Below, piece by piece: positions 1-5,120 of a stretch of 5,128 nucleotides of DNA. Each line of letters opens with the position of its first letter. The stretch's first letter is position 1. Under the pieces are notes generated by a model. It was not told the DNA's origin. It did no database searches and saw only the letters and a list, made by a program, of their open reading frames with translations. The stretch is from the NCBI GenBank assembly GCA_023417785.1, contig JAEZEH010000048.1, forward strand, positions 1 to 5,128. Direction: 5' to 3'. The position numbers and the translations under genes were made by a program. The DNA comes from Bacteroidota bacterium. Lineage in GTDB: Bacteria > Bacteroidota > Bacteroidia > Cytophagales > Cyclobacteriaceae.

Positions 1-291
1 TTCGGCTTATTCCGACCAGATTACTACCAACGATTTTGACTGCAGGATGGCCCGGCCACGGCGTACAGTCTCGACATCATGCCGTTCCATCGCGCGAAAT
101 GAACCAGCATCTGATGCAATTATAAAAAAAATTTAAATACATAGCCGTTGATAAACGCTTAAGTACGGATAATTTTTGCCGGCGAAATTCAGTAACGCAT
201 CGGCCATCCTTTGCAGGACTTCACCGAATCAAATGCCAAATCACCTCCACAATGTGTTGCGCATCAATTTAAATTGCTACCCATTCCCACG
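1..291. other. Non-coding left flank
   Basis: I see no credible gene here. The first bases contain a small inverted repeat, TCGG and CCGA around a 6-nt loop (2-15). A second short one, GCATC-T-GATGC, is at 107-117, followed by an A/T-rich tract at about 119-140. Stretches at 131-146, 159-172 and 187-200 resemble, with gaps, parts of the repeat found at 1062 and 4931, and may be a decayed copy. A perfect 12-bp palindrome, CAATTTAAATTG, lies at 265-276, about 15 nt past the stop codon of the flavoprotein gene. It is short and has no G/C-rich stem, so I do not call it a terminator. Confidence 0.6.
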
Positions 292-852
292 CTACGCCTG
301 AGATATGCTTGTTCTTTGCTTCTCAATCAGCTCTTTGAATGACTTCATCATATTTTGCAATTCAGCTTCCGTCTTTTTATCCGTTATTCTTCCTTCACGG
401 GAAAGCTTGCCTTTTATTCCCTGAATTAACAGCGTTGTATCTTCTGTGAAATAAGTCTGCAACGTTTTCATAATCAGTTCTAATTCCTCGTGCCCCTTTT
501 CGCCATTTGCCGACGCCGTAATAAGTCCAATCGGTTTATTCGAAAACACAATTGTCGACACGCACCATTCAAGGATATTTTTCAGCCCACTCGGGATACT
601 GAAAACGTACTCGGGTGTACAAATTATTACCCCATCAGAATTCAAAATCTTCTCCCTGAAGTCAACAATCTTATCGGGCACATTCTCATCCGTCAACTCC
701 GTCCTGAAATGTGGAAATTCAGTTAAATCGTCTATTAGCTCAAAATCAAAGTCAGATTTTCCCGAATCGGCGATGTAGTTTAGAATTGCCAAATTTCCGG
801 ATTTCTGACTGGCACTTCCACAAATACCGATTATTTTCCTTTTGACTTTCAT
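292..852 (-). CDS. NAD(P)H-dependent FMN reductase-family flavoprotein
   Basis: This is a 186-residue cytosolic protein of the NADPH-dependent FMN reductase / flavodoxin-like fold family, whose usual size is about 170-190 residues. Members bind FMN and use NAD(P)H to reduce flavin, quinones, azo compounds or metal ions. The substrate cannot be told here. The N-terminal strand and phosphate-binding loop read GICGSASQKSGN (residues 9-20), which fits the family G-S-x-x-x-x-S-x-N loop. The signature TPEYVFSIPSGLKNILEW (79-96) is the classic TPEY...P..LKN.(I/L)(D/E)W motif beside the flavin ring. KPIGLITASANGEKG (106-120) is the next conserved strand and loop. I chose the ATG at 852 because MKVKRKIIGICGS begins directly before the first beta strand. 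The frame stays open to 930, but those 26 extra residues do not look like this family. There is no clear Shine-Dalgarno site, and the leader is A/T-rich. The gene is separated from the operon upstream by repeat A, so it is probably transcribed alone. Confidence 0.9.
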   Translation of the reverse strand: MKVKRKIIGICGSASQKSGNLAILNYIADSGKSDFDFELIDDLTEFPHFRTELTDENVPDKIVDFREKILNSDGVIICTPEYVFSIPSGLKNILEWCVSTIVFSNKPIGLITASANGEKGHEELELIMKTLQTYFTEDTTLLIQGIKGKLSREGRITDKKTEAELQNMMKSFKELIEKQRTSISQA

Positions 853-1061
853 TTTATTGCCATGGTTTATATAATTAATCGAGTTGACGGCTTCACCGGC
901 ACTGAAGATCGGATGCAGCCTCTCACCCATTCCGACGCGCCCGGAGGATTCATTGAGAAAGATAAAAATCTTTGATTACAATTCAGCCTCACACGGCACC
1001 GCGTTATCATAGCCAAATCAGATACGCAGTGCTGTAGTGCGTTAAGACTCCCTGTAACAAG
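853..1061. other. Non-coding region between flavoprotein gene and repeat A
   Basis: Together with repeat A and the short spacer after it, this makes a gene-free stretch from 853 to 1324. It must contain the promoter of the flavoprotein gene, but I find no convincing TTTG / TAnnTTTG Bacteroidota-type promoter. Two overlapping potential hairpins precede repeat A. One pairs GCGTTATC (1001-1008) with GATACGC (1021-1027) with one bulge. The other pairs ACGCA (1024-1028) with TGCGT (1038-1042) around a 9-nt loop. They share bases and could not both form. The frame running from 930 into the flavoprotein gene crosses the first part of this stretch and is considered untranslated. Confidence 0.5.
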
Positions 1062-1248
1062 GCAGATGCCCGCGGCAGGGATAGAAGTGGAAAGCGAAAC
1101 GCCCCGTTAAAGGAACATAAAATTGCTTTTGAACGAATAGCCCAAGCCTTTCACGGGAGACTAATGGCTTGCAACGGATAGCCCGGTGGCACGCGGAATT
1201 ACCAGGTTCAGCAACGCAGTCCTTACCGTGCCAGCCGCCCAAAGAGAA
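1062..1248 (+). repeat. Structured dispersed repeat, copy A
   Basis: This copy aligns over its whole length with copy B at 4931-5120, in the same orientation. The head (1062-1108) matches copy B at 46 of 47 positions. A central block (1163-1193) matches at 30 of 31, and the tail (1227-1248) is nearly identical. The parts between have diverged. Several stems can be drawn: TGCC-CGC-GGCA near the head, an inner stem of CGTTAAAG (1105-1112) with CTTTTGAACG (1126-1135), and a terminal stem of TGGCACG (1187-1193) with CGTGCCA (1227-1233), which CGG (1184-1186) and CCG (1235-1237) can extend. AAGC at the end of the head can also pair with GCTT in the central block. It lies 77 nt beyond the stop codon of the membrane protein gene, so minus-strand read-through would produce its reverse complement. 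The function is not known to me. The strand given is arbitrary and is the orientation in which the element is described. Confidence 0.85.
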
Positions 1249-1324
1249 CGGAATTAACCAAACATACTTACTTTACTCAAACACTTAGTAGAAGTTGGGT
1301 CGAGGCATTCTTCATTTCACATTC

Positions 1325-1972
1325 TTAGTATCCCTGTTTCAATTTCTCCATCTCGGCAATCGTTTCTTTCAGTTTGTCCAACACACGCCCATACATCAAG
1401 CGTACATCGAATCGATAAATTCTATCTGAAAAATAAAGCACCAGGAGGGTTGCAATTCCGGCTATGACCCATGCAAATAATGGAATACCCCCAACGAAAA
1501 TCATGTCCGGGTATTTTTGATAGATTTTCGAGGTTAGCTCACCTTTATTCCACGCAGACCACATTGTACTCATACCAATCAGAAAATAGAGCGGGTAAGA
1601 AAAGCGCAATATCTTCTCCCCTCTTGAGAGGGCATCATTAAGCCACCGTTCGAACGACTTAAGATAGTCAAGACTAGTTGCGCCCTGATCTAACGTTCCT
1701 ATGTTCTGAAATAGTCGGATGCCGTACCATGCTGTAAGGAGAAGCAGTACCGACGCGGCCACCCCTTGCCAGATGGCATCCATGAAATAATGTATTATGG
1801 GGAAAACAACTGACGTGGCGACAATAGTCATTAAATTCAATCTAAACATCCGTTTCACTCTATCAACCACGTGCTTTGATTTCTGATTGTACAAGTCATT
1901 AATCCGAGGAGCCACTAAACTCTTTTCATTCAAAAAGCCTTCTTTCCAAATTTCTTCAATTGAACTTTTCAT
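1325..1972 (-). CDS. Four-helix membrane protein, candidate anti-sigma factor
   Basis: This 215-residue protein has a charged N-terminal segment (about 1-44) and four hydrophobic segments at about 45-63, 68-87, 123-141 and 158-181. A cytosol-sized stretch of 35 residues lies between helices 2 and 3. The charged, helical C-terminus (about 183-215) ends in a lysine/glutamate-rich run. With an even number of helices both ends should face the same side, probably the cytoplasm. The ATG at 1972 lies inside the end of the sigma factor gene (17-nt overlap), so translation is probably coupled. A membrane protein directly after an ECF sigma gene is the usual place for its anti-sigma factor, and that is the basis of the call. 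The sequence itself does not prove it: there are no cysteines, so the zinc-binding HxxxCxxC anti-sigma domain is absent, and I recognise no named domain. It could instead be a membrane protein that the sigma factor controls. It is the last gene of the operon. Confidence 0.8.
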   Translation of the reverse strand: MKSSIEEIWKEGFLNEKSLVAPRINDLYNQKSKHVVDRVKRMFRLNLMTIVATSVVFPIIHYFMDAIWQGVAASVLLLLTAWYGIRLFQNIGTLDQGATSLDYLKSFERWLNDALSRGEKILRFSYPLYFLIGMSTMWSAWNKGELTSKIYQKYPDMIFVGGIPLFAWVIAGIATLLVLYFSDRIYRFDVRLMYGRVLDKLKETIAEMEKLKQGY

Positions 1973-2450
1973 TGAGTATTTTTTTTAAGCGTTCCTTAAT
2001 TCTGTTCACGCGTACACCTATGTTGTTCGGGCTTGTGCCAAGGATATCGGCAATTTCCTGATACGTCTTTTCTTCAAGATACAGAAGGATCAATGCCCTG
2101 TCGACTTCTGTCAAATGTCTGATGGCGACATATAATTGATTCAGAGACTCGTCATCAAAGGCCTTGTTTTCAATGAGTACCACATCGGGTAAGGCATCGG
2201 ATGTGAAATACGCTTGCCCATCTCTCTTCTTCTTTTTGAGCAGTGTTAGGCACACGTTTAGAGAAATACGATAAACCCATGTAGACCAACTGCATTGCTC
2301 TTGAAAATTATCTTTGCTCCTCCAAATTTGCAGACAAACCTCCTGGTAGTAGTCCTCGAAATCTTCCTGCGAATTGGTATAAGCCCTGCAAATCTTGATA
2401 ATGATTGATGCATAGGGTGAAATTAATGTCTGGTAAAAATCGCTGCTCAC
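1956..2450 (-). CDS. ECF-type RNA polymerase sigma-70 factor
   Basis: This is a 164-residue extracytoplasmic-function sigma factor, which replaces the main sigma in RNA polymerase to transcribe a dedicated regulon. Region 2 spans about residues 8-75. It includes DFEDYYQEVCLQIW (30-43), the core-binding helix pattern, and SWSTWVYRISLNVCL (54-68), the -10 recognition and melting helix, followed by a lysine-rich stretch. A short linker (76-104) leads to region 4 (about 105-157), which has a helix-turn-helix at YQEIADILGTSPNNIGVRV (130-148) for -35 recognition. There is no extra C-terminal domain. The start is GTG at 2450, overlapping the TGA of the hydrolase gene by 4 nt (GTGA). A TAA lies in frame four codons upstream, so no earlier start exists, and the N-terminus fits the family. 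The 3' end overlaps the membrane protein gene. A run of eight A residues (coding strand) crosses codons near the end, at 1979-1986. Its regulon is unknown, and autoregulation from the promoter ahead of the hydrolase is possible. Confidence 0.93.
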   Translation of the reverse strand: MSSDFYQTLISPYASIIIKICRAYTNSQEDFEDYYQEVCLQIWRSKDNFQEQCSWSTWVYRISLNVCLTLLKKKKRDGQAYFTSDALPDVVLIENKAFDDESLNQLYVAIRHLTEVDRALILLYLEEKTYQEIADILGTSPNNIGVRVNRIKERLKKILNEKFN

Positions 2451-3832
2451 CTGGTTTGCTTAAGGACCCAATCTGAAATTTCCTCCAGCACCAACGGATC
2501 CATTGTTTGCTCAATGGTGGAATATTCGTCAATCGCCCCCGTTTTGCAGGTTTGGAATAAGTGATTCATATGCGGGAATTCTTTAACTGTAACGTTGTCA
2601 TTCCCTCCACCCCTGACGGCTTTCTCTATGACCGCCAGATTCTCTGGCGCCACTTGCACATCTTTTCCTCCATTGAGTGCAAGCACGGGGCACTTTATAC
2701 GATGTAATGAGTTCACGGGATCGTACTTTAAAAAATACCTCATCCAGGGGTTCCGAAACTGCATTACCTGCACTTTAATTAGTTCCTCTTTACTCATTCC
2801 ACTCGGGATAATTAACTCATTATTCGAAATCACTTTATGTAGATATTTTTCCAGCTGGTTTTCAAATGACTCATCTTCTCCATATTCGTTGAATAAGTCG
2901 AAAGCACCCCGGCTTACTCTCAATTGGCTTTGGACACGCTCTTCATCCAAACCTCCAGACCGTGTAATCAACTCTACCTGTTTGAGTAGTATCTGACTGC
3001 CGGGAACTCCGGGACCCGCTAATAGTACCACGAATGCTACTTTGGTATCGGCAGCCACTATAGGAGCGATCAATCCTCCTTCGCTGTGTCCGATGAGCCC
3101 GATTTGCGTCTTGTCAATTTCCTTTCTTGTTTCGAGATAAGCGATGGCCGCTCTCACGTCATTTGCAAAATCTGCCGAAGTAGCACTATCGTGGCTTCCA
3201 GTTGATTGGGCAAAGCCGCGGTCATCATAACGGAGTACAGCAATTCCGCTTCTTGTCAGGTGATCGGCCAATACAAGAAACGGCTTATGTGTCATGATTT
3301 CTTCATCCCTGTTCTGAGGCCCTGATCCTGTTATCAGAATAGCAGTAGGAAAACTTTTTCCGTCCTTAGGTAATGTCAGCGTCCCTGCCAACTTTATTTT
3401 GCCTCCTTCACTGGGGAACCTTACTTCTTCACTGGAATACGGGTATGGCATTTTAGGTTCCTGCGGCCGAACAAACACTTTCTTTTCCATCAGGTTTCTG
3501 GTAAGGTCCAGCGGGAAGGACTGCCCTGATTGGTAGAAGAATCCCTCTATGCCATTTGATATATGTCGACCTTGATAACGAATACCCAAATTTGCAATTT
3601 CAATAGTTAAGGTTGAATCCTCAAAACTTGTAGCGCTTGCCTGAATTCCAAAAGCTTTTTGATCCGGGCTATCCATTTTAGTGTCATATATTGAATCTGC
3701 TTTAGCGATATGAAATACCAACCTGAGTTCCATTCCCTGCACGCTAAGCTTTCCATTCCATATCCCTGTGATGTCCTGAGCCAGGGTCAGGGATGGAATC
3801 AGCACGATAAATAAGATTACTGCTTTCACCAT
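2447..3832 (-). CDS. Secreted alpha/beta hydrolase (serine esterase/thioesterase-like)
   Basis: This 461-residue enzyme probably hydrolyses an ester or amide bond outside the cytoplasm. The substrate is unknown. Residues 1-18 form a signal peptide (MVKAVILFIVLIPSLTLA followed by QD), with no lipobox cysteine, so export to the periplasm or beyond is expected. Residues about 20-115 are a beta-rich N-terminal domain starting DITGIWNGKL, often seen ahead of this hydrolase type in Bacteroidota. The catalytic alpha/beta fold follows from about 140. It shows the oxyanion strand AILITGSGPQNRDE (164-177), the helper motif LRYDDRGFAQSTG (200-212), the nucleophile elbow GHSEGG with Ser250, an acid at Asp391 in NGGKDVQVAP, and the histidine at His424 in NHLFQ. 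The triad therefore looks complete. The insert at about 280-370 would be the lid. The ATG at 3832 is the only start that gives the signal peptide. This is the first gene of the operon, and its TGA overlaps the GTG start of the sigma gene. BAAT/dienelactone-hydrolase-like and peptidase S9-like relatives are alternatives. Confidence 0.9.
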   Translation of the reverse strand: MVKAVILFIVLIPSLTLAQDITGIWNGKLSVQGMELRLVFHIAKADSIYDTKMDSPDQKAFGIQASATSFEDSTLTIEIANLGIRYQGRHISNGIEGFFYQSGQSFPLDLTRNLMEKKVFVRPQEPKMPYPYSSEEVRFPSEGGKIKLAGTLTLPKDGKSFPTAILITGSGPQNRDEEIMTHKPFLVLADHLTRSGIAVLRYDDRGFAQSTGSHDSATSADFANDVRAAIAYLETRKEIDKTQIGLIGHSEGGLIAPIVAADTKVAFVVLLAGPGVPGSQILLKQVELITRSGGLDEERVQSQLRVSRGAFDLFNEYGEDESFENQLEKYLHKVISNNELIIPSGMSKEELIKVQVMQFRNPWMRYFLKYDPVNSLHRIKCPVLALNGGKDVQVAPENLAVIEKAVRGGGNDNVTVKEFPHMNHLFQTCKTGAIDEYSTIEQTMDPLVLEEISDWVLKQTR

Positions 3833-4025
3833 GATTCTGTTGTTTTACTATTTAGTGGCTAAATCCAGGAATTATTACATCCCCCTGGATATTTTTCGGC
3901 AAGCCGGAACCTGAAGGACTAATAACCAGGGAGGAATAACATTATTACAGGTAACCTTCGCTCTTTAAGATCGGAAAAATTAACATAATTGCTCCGCGAA
4001 AGGGAAGGCAAATTCTTTCATGGGT
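3833..4025. other. Upstream region of the hydrolase-sigma operon
   Basis: This is the first part of a gene-free stretch (3833-4352) and must contain the operon promoter if the operon is transcribed on its own. The stretch nearest the ATG is A/T-rich and lacks a Shine-Dalgarno site. The best minus-strand match to the Bacteroidota pattern is TTTG (4009-4012) followed after 21 nt by TATGTTAA (3980-3987). This fits the -7 element poorly and would leave a leader of about 140 nt. If the sigma factor controls its own operon, its real recognition site should lie here, but one copy alone does not reveal it. Confidence 0.4.
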
Positions 4026-4283
4026 GGTCCATTTTGGGTACCAGCGTTTAACGTGGAATAACGCCATCCACTCAAACGGTGCACACCCGCGGCGCTTTGA
4101 TCCGGATACGTCCTTTAACCTTCAAAGTCCTGCGCGGTGCTGTTCTCCCTTCAGAGTAGCGCTGGTGCCAGGATACTCCCCCTGCTGCACTACCCGTATT
4201 GGTGCATCCTGTTTTCGCATCCTTCCCGGTCCGCGCGACCCCCGGCCCCTAAAGGAGAGATCGACCGCGCTTTCGCATCAACG
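4026..4283 (-). repeat. GC-rich hairpin-rich intergenic element (probable dispersed repeat)
   Basis: This stretch is visibly richer in G and C than the genes beside it and is dense in short symmetries. CGTTT (4045-4049) and GTGG (4053-4056) pair with CCAC (4068-4071) and AAACG (4074-4078). ATCCGGAT (4100-4107) is a palindrome. GAGTA (4154-4158) pairs with TACTC (4174-4178) around a nested CTGG/CCAG. GCATCCT is directly repeated at 4204-4210 and 4217-4223. On the minus strand the left part reads CTCCTTTAGGGGCCGGGGG, a kind of sequence I associate from memory with intergenic repeats of Bacteroidota. Frames are open on both strands (an 88-codon one on plus; a 32-codon one at 4220-4122 on minus). 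Neither has a credible start context or resembles a known protein, so I treat both as by-products of high GC. Boundaries are approximate because only one copy is in the window, and the strand is chosen only to match the neighbouring genes. Confidence 0.5.
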
Positions 4284-4350
4284 TTTTTGATTTAGGTGAT
4301 GCAGATGTACATGATGAGCAGTTCTTCCGGACACATCGATAAATCAAAAA
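4284..4350. repeat. Perfect 11-bp inverted repeat after the lipoprotein gene
   Basis: TTTTTGATTTA (4284-4294) is the exact reverse complement of TAAATCAAAAA (4340-4350). The arms are 45 nt apart and the right arm begins 2 nt beyond the lipoprotein stop codon. The interior contains the palindrome ATGTACAT (4305-4312). The arms are A/T-rich, so as an RNA stem this would be weak and is not a standard intrinsic terminator. It may still mark the 3' boundary of the lipoprotein transcript or the end of the GC-rich element next to it. Confidence 0.55.
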
Positions 4351-4352
4351 AC

Positions 4353-4724
4353 CTAGTCCAGTTTCCTGAACGTCAGGATTTCTCCAGACGGTGAGTCGTA
4401 AAAGTTGCCAATTTTCAGCTCATCGCCGATAACTTCGAAATAGTATTCATCGAATGTGATTGTACTGGCCAATAACCAGTGTATCGAAATACTGTTCTTA
4501 GGCAAAAGCTGGTATTCGTAAGGCCCGGTCCGGTAAAGCTCAGCCCTTTTTAAGTACATCAATTCTCTGTCGTCAAACATCGTTGCGAAAGATAACGTGT
4601 CTGTTTGGCTTTCGATTTCAACCCAGTCGCCCCTTAGTTCGCTTATCCCGACTGTCACTGGCTCCTCGTCATGACAGCTGAATACAGCCAATACTATCAT
4701 GAGTGCGATTATTCTACGGCTCAT
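4353..4724 (-). CDS. Small hypothetical lipoprotein
   Basis: This 123-residue protein has a short basic N-terminus (MSRR), a hydrophobic core and a lipobox-like VFSC, with Cys17 as the likely lipidated residue. It should be a signal-peptidase-II lipoprotein with a mature part of 107 residues, anchored in a membrane facing the periplasm or the surface. The relaxed lipobox, with Ser before Cys and Phe at -3, is common in Bacteroidota. The mature part starts acidic (HDEEP). It continues with LRGDWVEIESQTDTLSF (30-46) and several alternating hydrophobic stretches, ending GEILTFRKLD. The G-W-x-x-x...DTL-F start and the beta-strand-rich pattern recall small lipocalin-like lipoproteins of this phylum, but I cannot assign a family or function. 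The ATG at 4724 supplies the two arginines of the signal peptide. An internal ATG nine codons in would lose them. It is on the same strand as the hydrolase operon but 520 nt upstream, behind the GC-rich element, so it is probably a separate unit. Confidence 0.82.
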   Translation of the reverse strand: MSRRIIALMIVLAVFSCHDEEPVTVGISELRGDWVEIESQTDTLSFATMFDDRELMYLKRAELYRTGPYEYQLLPKNSISIHWLLASTITFDEYYFEVIGDELKIGNFYDSPSGEILTFRKLD

Positions 4725-4930
4725 ATTTCAAAATTATAGTGGTTCATTTAAATAAGCGTCCTACTTACTCGACACTCATCTTGGTCAAATGGTTGTGATA
4801 GCATTCATTAATTCGTTCAGCTTTTCCGGAAATCCTTCAACGTCTCCCCCACCAACTACGACTTAATGACATAACGTGCTTAGCACAACCGATTCGAAGC
4901 GCGCTGGAGTTTACGGAATCGGGATTCAAC
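4725..4930. other. Non-coding region between lipoprotein gene and repeat B
   Basis: No gene is visible. The lipoprotein promoter should be here. A weak candidate on the minus strand is TTTG (4786-4789) followed after 18 nt by TAAGTAGG (4760-4767). A better -7 match, TAATTTTG (4729-4736), lies only 4 nt from the ATG and has no -33 partner. Near the right end are two hairpin-capable stretches: GTGC-TTA-GCAC (4876-4886), and the perfect 7-bp pair CCGATTC (4889-4895) / GAATCGG (4916-4922), which stops 8 nt before repeat B begins. Confidence 0.5.
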
Positions 4931-5120
4931 GCAGATGCCCGCGGCAGGGATAGAAGTGGAAAGCAAAACGCCCCGTTTAAGTTAAAATAAAACCACATTT
5001 AAACGAATAACCTGAACCTTTTACGCGAGACCAATGGCTTGCAGCGGATAGCCCGGTGGCACGGCGGATTAATGTGATTCAGCAACGCATACCCTACCCG
5101 TGCCAGCCGCCCAAAGAGAA
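4931..5120 (+). repeat. Structured dispersed repeat, copy B
   Basis: This is the second copy of the element at 1062-1248, in the same orientation. The head (4931-4977) differs from copy A at one base, and the central block (5033-5063) also differs at one base. The tail from 5099 matches well. In the diverged middle the pairing is kept with different bases: the inner stem is CGTTTAA (4974-4980) with TTAAACG (4999-5005). The terminal stem is one pair longer than in copy A, TGGCACGG (5057-5064) with CCGTGCCA (5098-5105). Similarity may continue to the end of the window at 5128, so the right boundary is uncertain. No open frame of interest is shared by the two copies. Confidence 0.85.

Noticed and set aside
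490..726. A plus-strand frame opposite the flavoprotein gene
   Set aside because: It is antisense to a well-supported gene and has no family features. The plus-strand frame at 2595-2996 over the hydrolase and the minus-strand frame at 2308-2532 are rejected on the same grounds.
853..930. Extension of the flavoprotein by 26 residues to an ATG at 930
   Set aside because: The extra residues do not fit the family, which starts just before the first beta strand and the GSAS loop. The ATG at 852 gives the expected length.
1042..1242. A 66-residue minus-strand frame
   Set aside because: It lies wholly on repeat copy A, and the two copies differ by indels that would break a shared frame. No protein family is recognisable.
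1267..1296. A terminator after the membrane protein gene
   Set aside because: Only 3-4 bp interrupted pairings (ACTT/AAGT-like) are available and no U-tract follows on the minus strand.
3980..4012. TTTG-N21-TATGTTAA as the promoter of the hydrolase operon
   Set aside because: The spacer is longer than the usual 19-20 nt and the -7 match is poor. It is recorded only as the best available candidate.
4024..4290. An 88-residue plus-strand frame
   Set aside because: It overlaps the GC-rich hairpin element, is cysteine/proline/arginine-rich with no recognisable fold, and is opposed by another open frame on the minus strand.
4729..4736. TAATTTTG as a Bacteroidota -7 promoter element for the lipoprotein gene
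   Set aside because: It matches TAnnTTTG but ends 4 nt from the ATG and has no TTTG 19-20 nt upstream. Transcription would start at about the start codon.
1062..5120. Repeats A and B as integron attC sites or as composite transposon ends
   Set aside because: No GTTRRRY/RYYYAAC core pairs at the ends, no integrase or transposase, no visible target duplication, and the enclosed genes are an operon plus a single gene rather than cassettes.
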